Assembly (NCBI GenBank): GCA_964390715.1
Contig: CAYMIM010000043.1
Coordinates: 1-5,569 of the forward strand
DNA from: JACOVP01 sp964390715
GTDB taxonomy: Archaea; Nanobdellota; Nanobdellia; SCGC-AAA011-G17; UBA489
Length of the DNA: 5,569 nucleotides
Direction: 5' to 3'
Shown: one piece after another, positions 1 to 4,834 of the stretch
Layout of the letters: every line of letters begins with the position of its first letter
Numbering within the stretch: position 1 is the stretch's first letter
Program-made: the position numbers and the translations under genes
Notes under the pieces: model-generated
Seen by the model: the letters and a program-made list of their open reading frames with translations, nothing else
What the model was told of the DNA's origin: nothing
Database searches by the model: none

Positions 1-64
1 GCTTTCTTCCTTCTTTCGCAGCTTTCTTTAGACACCAATCCACTTTGTTTTTGGCATGTGTCAT
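1..64 (-). CDS. HEPN-domain protein, N-terminal fragment cut by window edge
   Basis: Only the first 21 codons are present; the gene continues beyond base 1. The ATG at 64-62 overlaps the TGA stop of the upstream nucleotidyltransferase gene in an ATGA arrangement, so the two are translationally coupled. The peptide begins MTHAKNKVDWCLKKAAKEGR, an amphipathic, lysine-rich helix. It resembles the first helix of HEPN proteins (a 'VxWCLKKAxKEGRK' type start, recalled rather than searched), which in archaea and bacteria commonly follow a minimal nucleotidyltransferase gene. HEPN proteins of such pairs are RNases or nucleotide-binding partners; the catalytic RX4-6H motif would lie outside this window, so activity cannot be judged. 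The other nearby ATG, at 57-55, runs into a stop after nine codons, which supports the chosen start. A purine-rich GAGGCGGGG stretch just upstream may help ribosome binding. Confidence 0.72.
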   Translation of the reverse strand, partial: MTHAKNKVDWCLKKAAKEGRK

Positions 65-732
65 GCTTGCCCCGCCTCTCGTATAGCCGCAACAATATTC
101 TCTTGACCCCATAGGACATTTCCCTCTTTTATTATCTCTTCAATTACCGGATCAGATTTTTTAAGATTCTTAACTAGATCTCGCGAGGTTTGTAAAACTA
201 TATGTACGCGCTTTGTTTTTATTTTTTGCAGATCATTTACCGCCTGTTGAAACTTTTTATATTGCCTTTGCTCAAGCACCATGAGCACATCGATGTCATT
301 CGCCCCTTCCCCTTTTTTTAGGACTGAGCCGAAGAGAATAGCCGCCTTTACTTGAGGACGGAATCTTTCTATATCTTTAGCTTGCGCACGAGCATAAGGA
401 AGCTTAATCTCTTCTATCAGAGAAAATTCCGCTATTTTACACGCTTTGTCTGATCCAAAGTTCATCGCGTAAAAGACCGCGTTTCCCAATCGTTGCCGCT
501 TAAGTATCCCTCCTTCTTCAAGACGCCTGAGCAATTTGTGCATTCCTTTTGGTGAAAGTCCTATCTCTCTCGCCAACTGATTAATATTATACTTCTCTTT
601 AAACCGTCTTGTTAAAAAGTTTACAACCTCGCATTCATTAGACGATAACATAGGAACCTTTAGTATATAATCATGTACTTTTGGTATATAAGCCTTTCTT
701 TTACCTTTTTGTACTTTGAATTCCAGCACCAT
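61..732 (-). CDS. winged-helix / minimal nucleotidyltransferase (MNT) fusion protein
   Basis: This 223-aa protein joins a winged helix-turn-helix (about residues 30-90, with the recognition region around INQLAREIGLSPKGMHKLLR) to a polymerase-beta-type minimal nucleotidyltransferase domain (about 120-210). The NTase signature is visible: G135-S136 and, after nine residues, D146-I-D148, the metal-binding pair. The position where related enzymes usually have a third acidic residue reads R-V-H177-I-V, so that carboxylate seems to be replaced. Established knowledge: MNT proteins paired with HEPN proteins act as antitoxins, in studied cases by adenylylating the HEPN toxin. Here the next gene downstream, overlapping by four bases, starts like a HEPN protein. 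The winged helix suggests the same polypeptide also binds DNA, perhaps its own promoter; that is inference. The start at 732 is supported by a TATA-like box 27 bases upstream. An internal Met28 (651) is a less likely start. Confidence 0.85.
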   Translation of the reverse strand: MVLEFKVQKGKRKAYIPKVHDYILKVPMLSSNECEVVNFLTRRFKEKYNINQLAREIGLSPKGMHKLLRRLEEGGILKRQRLGNAVFYAMNFGSDKACKIAEFSLIEEIKLPYARAQAKDIERFRPQVKAAILFGSVLKKGEGANDIDVLMVLEQRQYKKFQQAVNDLQKIKTKRVHIVLQTSRDLVKNLKKSDPVIEEIIKEGNVLWGQENIVAAIREAGQA

Positions 733-755
733 TTTAAAGCTTGATACTCTCTTTT

Positions 756-770
756 CTTTAAGACTTTTCG
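756..770 (-). promoter_or_regulatory. TATA box and BRE for the winged-helix/MNT gene
   Basis: On the minus strand the sequence reads CGAAAAG (BRE-like, purine-rich) followed by TCTTAAAG (TATA-like). The TATA centre lies about 27 bases before the ATG at 732, so transcription would begin at or next to the start codon. The match to the archaeal consensus is moderate; the spacing, shared with other genes here, is the stronger argument. Confidence 0.5.
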
Positions 771-883
771 CTAGAAAAAACCGGAAATCTTCTGACGTGA
801 ACTTCTTTTCTTTCGCTCTTATCGTGTTTTTTTCCGCAATCTGTGAAGATTATCGTAAAGATTCTACTTTTTGCGATACTTAT

Positions 884-915
884 TTTAATTCTTTTCCAAG
901 TATCTGAGAATTAAA
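884..915. repeat. inverted repeat TTTAATTCT / AGAATTAAA
   Basis: Nine-base perfect arms (884-892 and 907-915) flank a 14-base loop, 23 bases beyond the stop of the PLD gene. The stem has only one G/C pair, and on the transcribed minus strand no T run follows directly, so a classical intrinsic terminator is doubtful. It may be a 3'-end structure or a weak protein-binding site. Confidence 0.4.
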
Positions 916-937
916 CCTCTTATCTCATTACAGTGTT

Positions 938-2002
938 TTAGTAGAGACTTCTGAATCTAGCGTACCAGAATTCTAAGAGACGACGTCTTAGAGAACGACG
1001 CATCCATTCTTCCTTTGTCACTTGCTTACACTTTTGTAAATCTTGTAAGAATATATTTCTGAGCTCTTTCGCTTTTTCTTCATCATGGGCAAAGATATTT
1101 AATTCATAACTGAGCGCGAAGCTTCTGTTCGTAATATTGGTACTGCCAATGGTGAATTCCTTGTCGTCACATACCATGGTTTTTGAGTGCAGCATTTTTG
1201 GATACTGGAAGAGCTTGTTACCGCGACGCAATATTCTCGTGAATAGGTATTGGCTTCCATAGTGCAGAAATCTCAGATTGCCCTGCTTAGGAACGATAAT
1301 TCTTACATCTACACCACGTCTTACCGCCATTTTCAAAGCGCTTCTGATTTCTGGCGTGGGCAAGAAATATCCATGGGTAATGTAGACATACTGCTTCGCA
1401 TTGTTGATCATGCGGAGATATTCATCACGAATAAACTGCTTAGATAAGGAAGGAACACCCGCGATAACTCGATAAGGTCCTGGCTGTTGTGTCTGCCATT
1501 TTAGTTGCTTAGTTAATTGATAGGCATTCAAATACAAATTGCCCTGAATAATCATTAATGTCTGGAAAAATATCTCTCGAATCTCATTCGCTAAGGTTTT
1601 CTCTAGACGGATATGCGTGTCTTTCCATGGCAAAAACCATTTTCCTATGTTCATACCACCAATGTAACTGACGCGATTGTCGATCAAAACTAATTTTCTA
1701 TGATTGGCGCGGAAGGAGAGTTTTCTGAAATGAATGGATTTGAATTTGAACGTCTTGACACCAGAGAGTTCTAACTCATTGATAAACTTTTTAGATAATT
1801 TTGTGGTGAAACCATCGTAGACGAAACGAACATCCACACCTCTCATCGATTTCCTGATGAGTTTTTTCTTGAGCTCATGACCTAGCTGATCTTCTACCAC
1901 AATGGCAAATTCCAAGTAGATGGCTTTTTTTGCCCGATCTATGTCTCTCAGGAGATCACTATAGAATTCTTTGTAGCCTGTGTAAATCTTGACGTTTTTC
2001 AT
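938..2002 (-). CDS. phospholipase D superfamily protein, cardiolipin synthase-like
   Basis: This 354-aa protein has two complete HKD motifs. The first is H101-x-K103-x4-D108 with G115-G116-x-N118. The second is H272-x-K274-x4-D279 with G286-S287-x-N289. WKDTHIRLE (126-134) matches the conserved W-x-D-T-H-x-R segment that follows the first motif in cardiolipin synthases. The known reaction transfers a phosphatidyl group between polar lipids; in archaea the substrates would be ether lipids. The protein lacks the two N-terminal membrane helices of ClsA-type synthases and is closer in size and layout to soluble ClsB-type enzymes. The basic, aromatic C-terminus (about 335-354) could dock on a membrane. 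The gene starts 55 bases after the Cas4-like gene but has its own TATA box. Other PLD-family roles (nuclease, other transphosphatidylation) cannot be excluded. The start is set by the promoter spacing and by the family-typical N-terminus. Confidence 0.85.
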   Translation of the reverse strand: MKNVKIYTGYKEFYSDLLRDIDRAKKAIYLEFAIVVEDQLGHELKKKLIRKSMRGVDVRFVYDGFTTKLSKKFINELELSGVKTFKFKSIHFRKLSFRANHRKLVLIDNRVSYIGGMNIGKWFLPWKDTHIRLEKTLANEIREIFFQTLMIIQGNLYLNAYQLTKQLKWQTQQPGPYRVIAGVPSLSKQFIRDEYLRMINNAKQYVYITHGYFLPTPEIRSALKMAVRRGVDVRIIVPKQGNLRFLHYGSQYLFTRILRRGNKLFQYPKMLHSKTMVCDDKEFTIGSTNITNRSFALSYELNIFAHDEEKAKELRNIFLQDLQKCKQVTKEEWMRRSLRRRLLEFWYARFRSLY

Positions 2003-2040
2003 GGTTTCCCTAACCTTTCTAGAAGACTAGTTGTTATCTA

Positions 2041-2051
2041 TTTATATAAAG
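2041..2051 (-). promoter_or_regulatory. TATA box for the PLD/cardiolipin synthase-like gene
   Basis: On the minus strand this reads CTTTATATAAA, a near-consensus archaeal TATA box. It lies only seven bases after the stop of the upstream nuclease gene and is centred about 44 bases before the ATG at 2002. Transcription would start near 2020, leaving a leader of roughly 18 bases containing a weak AGGTTAGGG purine stretch. It indicates independent expression of the two minus-strand genes. Confidence 0.7.
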
Positions 2052-2057
2052 ATTGCC

Positions 2058-2744
2058 TTATCCAGTGTAATCGCCTAAACTAATATTTGGAGTATCTTTG
2101 AAACACTCTTCCGCGTATTGACAAGAACGACACATCCAAGACTTATCCTGATCCAAACGTGACTCTGGTGGAGGCAGTTGACCGGTGACTAATTTTTTAT
2201 GCAAGAGACGGAATCGCTCAATGACTTGGTTGAAGACATTGGGATCATATACTATATGAAATGTTTTGCTCTTTAACGTATTTTTTTCTAGATATAATAA
2301 AACTCCTTCTGTTATTTTACGCGCATGGAGATATAATTGTAGTTGCATGACGTGACTTTCTGAAGCTTCTTCCATATATTTGAGATCTTTTGTGGATTTT
2401 ACTTCGACGAGCGCTTCCTTGTTTCCTATTTTGATCTTGATGAGATCATCGATTCTTCCTGAAATGGTGAAATCATCAATATTTATTTCGAAGGGAACTT
2501 CTTTTTCTACGAGCTCTACTTCCTCTACTTTGTCTGACTGGAAGACATCCGCCACGAATTCATGCAAACGGTTGCCCGCCTCAAAGACTTTTTTTAATTC
2601 TTTGTCAAAGGGCTTTGGATTACGAAAGGAATACCATGTTTTTCTCATGCACTGGCCTATTTCTGAAGGATAATACCGACCAATGGATCGGACCCTAATC
2701 TCACTCGCGAGAAATCTGTCCACCATATCATCGAAGTTAATCAT
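2058..2744 (-). CDS. Cas4-like PD-(D/E)XK iron-sulfur nuclease (RecB-family exonuclease)
   Basis: This 228-aa protein carries the full set of Cas4/RecB-type nuclease signatures. They are H61 in the helix EAGNRLHEF, D99 in SGRIDDL, E114-V-K116 in ALVEVKSTK, and the Q134-L-Q-L-Y138 motif. Four cysteines, C32 (IGQCMRKTWY) and C205, C208, C214 near the C-terminus, sit where Cas4 and AddB nucleases bind a 4Fe-4S cluster. The expected activity is metal-dependent exonuclease cleavage of DNA, probably single-stranded. No CRISPR array or other cas gene is in the window, so this is best read as a stand-alone family member with a likely role in DNA repair or processing. All catalytic residues are present and the length is close to the usual for Cas4-like proteins. 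The start at 2744 fits a TATA-like box 28 bases upstream; Met7 is an alternative. The neighbour downstream is the PLD gene, with a separate promoter. Confidence 0.87.
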   Translation of the reverse strand: MINFDDMVDRFLASEIRVRSIGRYYPSEIGQCMRKTWYSFRNPKPFDKELKKVFEAGNRLHEFVADVFQSDKVEEVELVEKEVPFEINIDDFTISGRIDDLIKIKIGNKEALVEVKSTKDLKYMEEASESHVMQLQLYLHARKITEGVLLYLEKNTLKSKTFHIVYDPNVFNQVIERFRLLHKKLVTGQLPPPESRLDQDKSWMCRSCQYAEECFKDTPNISLGDYTG

Positions 2745-2768
2745 TACTGGTTGAGACTACATAGATGC

Positions 2769-2777
2769 TTAAAAAGG
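2769..2777 (-). promoter_or_regulatory. TATA-like box for the Cas4-like nuclease gene
   Basis: On the minus strand this reads CCTTTTTAA, centred about 28 bases before the ATG at 2744, which predicts a leaderless transcript. It shares the 117-base divergent intergenic region (2745-2861) with the promoter of the plus-strand EF-Tu-like gene. Confidence 0.5.
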
Positions 2778-2830
2778 TTCTGGGGGCGTTTGAGAAGCGG
2801 AGATTATCACTTCTTTTTCTCGGCTGAAAC

Positions 2831-2839
2831 ATTTAAATA
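2831..2839 (+). promoter_or_regulatory. TATA box for the basic-tailed EF-Tu-like gene
   Basis: ATTTAAATA is a good archaeal TATA match, preceded by GAAAC at 2826-2830 as a possible BRE. Its centre is 27 bases before the ATG at 2862, so the mRNA probably starts at the start codon. No Shine-Dalgarno precedes this ATG; the upstream bases are pyrimidine-rich (CCTCCCTCTTCCT). Confidence 0.7.
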
Positions 2840-2861
2840 GCAGTTCATCCTCCCTCTTCCT

Positions 2862-3326
2862 ATGGCAAAGCAAGCAAAAAAGACAGCACGACGCGCACGA
2901 CCTAAGAAACCTGTAAAACCTGTTGCAAGATCAAGAGTTCAACGACGATCAGCGCCATCTCCAACACGAACAACCTCTCGAAAGGCAACGCGACGACCAG
3001 CAGTTTCAGCGCGACAAGTAAAACAAGCAGCACAGCAAGTGAGCAGACCAACATCCACAGTTAAACCACAAGCACCTTTAGGCACATTTATTGGCGAGAT
3101 AGATCATTATTTTACCCACCTTAGCGTTGGCATCCTAGAAGTTCATGGTATATCCATTCAAGTAGGAGACAAAATTCGCATTAAAGGAGCGACGACAGAC
3201 TTTGTACAGACTGTGCAATCGATGCAATTAGATCATCAACCAGTGCAACGGGCTGACAAAGGAAAGAGTGTCGGCATAAAAGTTGCGCAGCATGTGCGAG
3301 AGCATGATAAAGTGTATCGCCTTTGA
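2862..3326 (+). CDS. EF-Tu domain II-like beta-barrel protein with long basic N-terminal tail
   Basis: The 154-aa product has two parts. Residues 1-72 are low-complexity and rich in K, R, A, P, S and T: 22 of the first 70 residues are Lys or Arg, and there is no Asp or Glu before E79. Residues 75-154 form a compact beta-rich domain of the kind found as domain II of translation GTPases, with IGEIDHYFTHLSVGI, a VGDKIRIKG turn (101-109), TDFVQTVQSMQ (112-122) and KGKSVGIKV (133-141). Small stand-alone proteins of this type are annotated in archaea and bacteria as 'translation elongation factor-like'; their function is not established. No GTPase domain is present. The tail resembles histone H1-like or ribosomal extensions and would bind nucleic acid, which is inference. 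The gene is leaderless, is probably the first gene of an operon with the DUF1761 gene 34 bases downstream, and diverges from the nuclease gene. Confidence 0.82.
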   Translation: MAKQAKKTARRARPKKPVKPVARSRVQRRSAPSPTRTTSRKATRRPAVSARQVKQAAQQVSRPTSTVKPQAPLGTFIGEIDHYFTHLSVGILEVHGISIQVGDKIRIKGATTDFVQTVQSMQLDHQPVQRADKGKSVGIKVAQHVREHDKVYRL

Positions 3327-3349
3327 TTATTATTTCAACAACAAACTTT

Positions 3350-3356
3350 GAGGTGA
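3350..3356 (+). promoter_or_regulatory. Shine-Dalgarno site of the DUF1761 gene
   Basis: GAGGTGA is a perfect complement to the archaeal 16S 3' end (CACCUC core), four bases before the ATG at 3361. It fixes the start codon. Its strength contrasts with the absence of such a site at most first genes here, as expected for an internal operon gene. Confidence 0.85.
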
Positions 3357-3360
3357 AACT

Positions 3361-3786
3361 ATGGGCTGGTTTTTAGCAGACATTAATTATTGGGCGGTGC
3401 TTGTAGCCGCGATTGTTAGCATGGTTATTGGAGGATTATGGTATTCTCCTGTTTTGTTTGGCAAGTTATGGATGCAGCTTAGCGGCATTACCCAGAAACA
3501 GATTGCTGAGGCAAAGAAAAAAAGCATGACGAAGGCTTATGTGCTGCAATTTATAGCCTCTTTAATTATGGCTTGCACGCTAGCGCATGTCTTTAGCTTA
3601 CTCAATGTGACGACACTTTCTTATGCTCTTGAAACCATGTTCTTTCTCTGGCTAGGATTTATAGCTACTGTTATGGTTGGTAAAGTTTTATGGGAAGGCA
3701 AGTCTTGGAGCTTGTATTTACTTGACGCAACTCACTATTTGGTGACTTTCTTCGCCATGAGCCTAGTTCTCTTTTACTGGGTCTAA
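3361..3786 (+). CDS. DUF1761-like four-helix membrane protein
   Basis: This 141-aa protein is almost entirely membrane-embedded, with four predicted helices at about 10-28, 58-80, 90-107 and 116-140. A charged loop at 45-58 (QKQIAEAKKKSMTK) separates the first two. The N-terminal stretch INYWAVLVAAIVSMVIGGLW followed by YSPVLFGKLW matches the hallmark of the DUF1761 family (NxxAVLVAAxxxxxxGxxWYSPxLFGKxW), and the length is typical for that family. The biochemical role of DUF1761 proteins is unknown. The strong Shine-Dalgarno and the 34-base gap after the EF-Tu-like gene suggest co-transcription with it, although no functional link is apparent. A T-rich termination region follows the stop codon immediately. 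Confidence 0.85.
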   Translation: MGWFLADINYWAVLVAAIVSMVIGGLWYSPVLFGKLWMQLSGITQKQIAEAKKKSMTKAYVLQFIASLIMACTLAHVFSLLNVTTLSYALETMFFLWLGFIATVMVGKVLWEGKSWSLYLLDATHYLVTFFAMSLVLFYWV

Positions 3787-3812
3787 GCTTCTTTTCTTTT
3801 TTTCTTTTTCTT
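3787..3812 (+). terminator. T-rich terminator after the DUF1761 gene
   Basis: Directly after the TAA the plus strand is a nearly pure pyrimidine tract with runs of four, seven and five T. Archaeal RNA polymerase terminates efficiently at such U-rich stretches without needing a strong hairpin. A weak CGCA/TGCG stem with further T runs lies at 3843-3871 and may act as a backup. Confidence 0.6.
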
Positions 3813-3937
3813 GAATATTCTTCTCTTGATTTTCGCCATTCGCGCACTTTTTGCGGCTTAATTCATTTTTTACGGATTTCTTTTGTGCTGTGTCGGAAAG
3901 TTCCTGTTGTTTGCGTTGTTTTTTTCGGATTTTTCCT
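3813..3937. other. T-rich gap upstream of the membrane/DUF2283 cassette
   Basis: I see no supportable gene here. The minus strand has a lysine-rich open frame from about 3950 into the DUF1761 gene, but without ATG, GTG or TTG. An 18-codon frame on the minus strand (3839-3783, MAKIKRRIFKKKKKRKEA) has a start but no TATA box and mainly reads the T-rich terminator backwards. A short motif, T-run plus CGGATTT, occurs twice, at 3866-3879 and 3919-3932, 53 bases apart. Confidence 0.5.
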
Positions 3938-3957
3938 AGAAATCTTTAAAGATTTCT
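3938..3957. promoter_or_regulatory. 20-base perfect palindrome centred on a TATA box
   Basis: AGAAATCTTTAAAGATTTCT is its own reverse complement over all 20 bases. Its centre, CTTTAAAG, is a TATA-like element placed 26 bases before the ATG at 3974, so it is both the core promoter of a leaderless transcript and a symmetrical site for a dimeric regulator. Binding there would block TBP, which suggests repression; that is inference. The same sequence could fold as a hairpin if transcribed from upstream. Confidence 0.7.
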
Positions 3958-3973
3958 TCCTATTCTCTGTTCT

Positions 3974-4420
3974 ATGGCGTTTGATAAAAAACTTGATTTA
4001 GTTAGCAATGTTTTAGGTTTGTTTGGAGTACTGTACACTATGGTTGTAGTTGTGATTACTTTTATCTTTAAAGAAAACAGCCAAAAAATATTAGTTGTCG
4101 CTATTCCTATGTTTCTTCTTTTAGGAGTCATAACTCTCATAACTTTTATTCTCATTGATTATTTTAAACGACGATTTGCAGAAATTATTTATCTTCATGA
4201 ACGCCTTAAAAAACTAGAAGAAGTTCAAGCATTAGATGTTCGATTCAGAAAAATTGAAGAAAAGCTTATAAAGCAACAATATATTTTGAATAGTATGTCT
4301 AAAAACAATAACTCTTTATTTTTTAATAAAAAAGGCAATACTGTTTTTTTGTTTACTCTTTTAGTTATCTTCCTTATCGCAATCTTAGTTTGGCTAGTCT
4401 TTGTTCTTCGCACACCTTGA
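3974..4420 (+). CDS. three-helix membrane protein with central coiled coil, unknown family
   Basis: I do not recognise this 148-aa protein. Two hydrophobic helices (about 12-32 and 38-62) form a hairpin with a short KENSQK turn. A charged, heptad-like helical region (about 65-106, including FAEIIYLHERLKKLEEV and FRKIEEKLIKQQ) would be cytoplasmic and probably coiled-coil. A polar Asn/Ser/Lys linker (107-122) then leads to a third helix (about 123-145) and a four-residue tail. There are no catalytic motifs. Hand counts in three 60-base lines give 20-32% G+C, clearly below neighbouring genes (42-57% in sampled lines), and the codons are correspondingly A/T-rich, a possible sign of transfer. It is followed after 9 bases by the DUF2283-like gene and preceded by the palindromic promoter. 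A membrane effector or sensor paired with a small partner is one possibility; this is inference. The start is set by the promoter spacing and the N-terminal helix. Confidence 0.8.
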   Translation: MAFDKKLDLVSNVLGLFGVLYTMVVVVITFIFKENSQKILVVAIPMFLLLGVITLITFILIDYFKRRFAEIIYLHERLKKLEEVQALDVRFRKIEEKLIKQQYILNSMSKNNNSLFFNKKGNTVFLFTLLVIFLIAILVWLVFVLRTP

Positions 4421-4429
4421 TACTGTTCA

Positions 4430-4630
4430 ATGCGGTATGATCAGGAAGGAGATTATTTTGAAATTATTGTAGATCCTCCTCGCGATACCTCTTTTAAAGA
4501 AATCGAAAAAGATTGCACGCATATCATTGACAAGAAGACTGAGGATGTTGTTGGTTATGCGATTTTCAATTTTACTAATCGAAAACAAAAATTTATTGAG
4601 TTACAATTACCTCTTCCACAACATGTTTAG
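4430..4630 (+). CDS. DUF2283-like small protein
   Basis: The 66-aa protein begins MRYDQEGDYFEIIV and contains DKKTEDVVGYAIFNF (34-48). This fits the DUF2283 pattern: an opening Y-D-x-E-x-D-x-hydrophobic strand, a central acidic segment, and a D-x-x-T/G-x-V-V-G-hydrophobic strand. It lacks membrane segments and should be a small soluble alpha/beta protein. DUF2283 proteins have no established biochemical activity; some lie next to toxin-like genes, so an antitoxin or accessory role is plausible but unproven. It starts 9 bases after the membrane protein gene, with no clear Shine-Dalgarno, so translation probably depends on ribosomes finishing the upstream gene. It shares the low G+C of that gene, and its stop lies three bases from the stop of the convergent 41-aa gene. 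Confidence 0.78.
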   Translation: MRYDQEGDYFEIIVDPPRDTSFKEIEKDCTHIIDKKTEDVVGYAIFNFTNRKQKFIELQLPLPQHV

Positions 4631-4633
4631 GCT

Positions 4634-4759
4634 TTATTCTTTCCTTATTTTTGTCGCCCCTTTTCGATGCTTCGGCTCATAAGGACAATTAGTACATAGA
4701 GAACCACAACAACTTCCCTGCTCTAATAAGAACGCGCGACTTAAGGGATCGATGTTCAT
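4634..4759 (-). CDS. small cysteine-rich DUF5522-like protein
   Basis: This 41-aa gene is easily missed by length cut-offs. Its core, FLLEQGSCCGSLCTNCPYEP (10-29), carries C17-C18-x3-C22-x2-C25-P-Y, followed by KHRKGATKIR. This is the signature of the DUF5522 family (R/QGxCCGxxCxxCPY, then a basic PxxRKGxT tail), which occurs in bacteria and, within larger proteins, in eukaryotes. The four cysteines probably bind a metal ion such as zinc, or an iron-sulfur cluster; function is unknown. Support for expression is strong: a GGTGA Shine-Dalgarno seven bases before the ATG, and a BRE/TATA element (minus strand GAAGATTTATATAG) centred about 39 bases upstream. It is convergent with the DUF2283-like gene (three bases between stops) and divergent from the presenilin-like gene. 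Confidence 0.85.
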   Translation of the reverse strand: MNIDPLSRAFLLEQGSCCGSLCTNCPYEPKHRKGATKIRKE

Positions 4760-4766
4760 GTTCTTT

Positions 4767-4771
4767 TCACC
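4767..4771 (-). promoter_or_regulatory. Shine-Dalgarno site of the 41-aa cysteine-rich gene
   Basis: GGTGA on the minus strand lies seven bases before the ATG at 4759, a textbook position. It supports this very short frame as a real translated gene and fixes its start. Confidence 0.75.
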
Positions 4772-4793
4772 GCTGATTTTTGCCTTTTTTGCC

Positions 4794-4807
4794 TATATAA
4801 ATCTTCA
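4794..4807 (-). promoter_or_regulatory. BRE/TATA box of the 41-aa gene
   Basis: The minus strand reads GAAGATTTATATAG, an archaeal BRE-plus-TATA arrangement; transcription would start near 4771-4773, giving a leader of about 13 bases. The core (plus strand CTATATAAATC) is near-symmetrical and could also fire rightward, which would give the presenilin-like gene a leader of about 30 bases. Confidence 0.6.
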
Positions 4808-4826
4808 TTTGGAATAACCGCAACCA

Positions 4827-4834
4827 TTTTATAG
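4827..4834 (+). promoter_or_regulatory. TATA box of the presenilin-like gene
   Basis: TTTTATAG is centred about 26 bases before the ATG at 4856, the same spacing as other leaderless genes in the window. The leader-side sequence (CACTTCTCTTCTCTTATTTTT) has no Shine-Dalgarno, in line with a leaderless mRNA. Confidence 0.6.

Larger units (their letters stand above)
733..937. other. intergenic gap between the PLD gene and the winged-helix/MNT gene
   Basis: This 205-base A/T-rich stretch has no convincing gene. On the plus strand a 63-codon frame begins inside the MNT gene and runs through T-rich DNA; on the minus strand a frame of about 50 codons is open but has no ATG, GTG or TTG. The gap holds a 9-base inverted repeat (884-892 / 907-915), a minus-strand T run (GGTTTTTTCT, 774-783) that could end the PLD transcript, and the MNT promoter at 756-770. 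Confidence 0.6.

Noticed and set aside
716..907. 63-codon plus-strand open frame
   Set aside because: It starts inside the MNT gene on the opposite strand, has no promoter or Shine-Dalgarno, and its composition is simply that of the T-rich gap.
1250..1447. 65-codon plus-strand frame inside the PLD gene
   Set aside because: It is antisense to the region between the two HKD motifs of a well-supported gene, with no signals of its own.
1855..1895. C/D-box-like CTGATGA ... CTGA on the plus strand
   Set aside because: It lies inside the PLD coding region, lacks properly spaced inner boxes, and is probably chance.
2380..2673. 97-codon plus-strand frame inside the Cas4-like gene
   Set aside because: It is Ser/Phe/Thr-rich translation of the complement of a conserved nuclease; the motifs are clearly on the minus strand.
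2058..2744. CRISPR system suggested by the Cas4-like protein
   Set aside because: No direct repeats with regular spacers and no other cas gene are present in the window.
3783..3839. 18-aa minus-strand peptide rich in Lys and Arg
   Set aside because: It has an ATG but no TATA box at the expected place and largely reads the T-rich terminator backwards; it resembles no tiny ribosomal protein that I can match.
3783..3950. Long lysine-rich minus-strand frame in the gap after DUF1761
   Set aside because: It is open for more than 50 codons but has no ATG, GTG or TTG start, and its content follows from A-rich composition.
3946..4413. Two minus-strand frames (4155-3946 and 4413-4225) opposite the membrane protein
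   Set aside because: They are shadows in A/T-rich DNA; the plus strand gives coherent membrane helices and a properly placed promoter.
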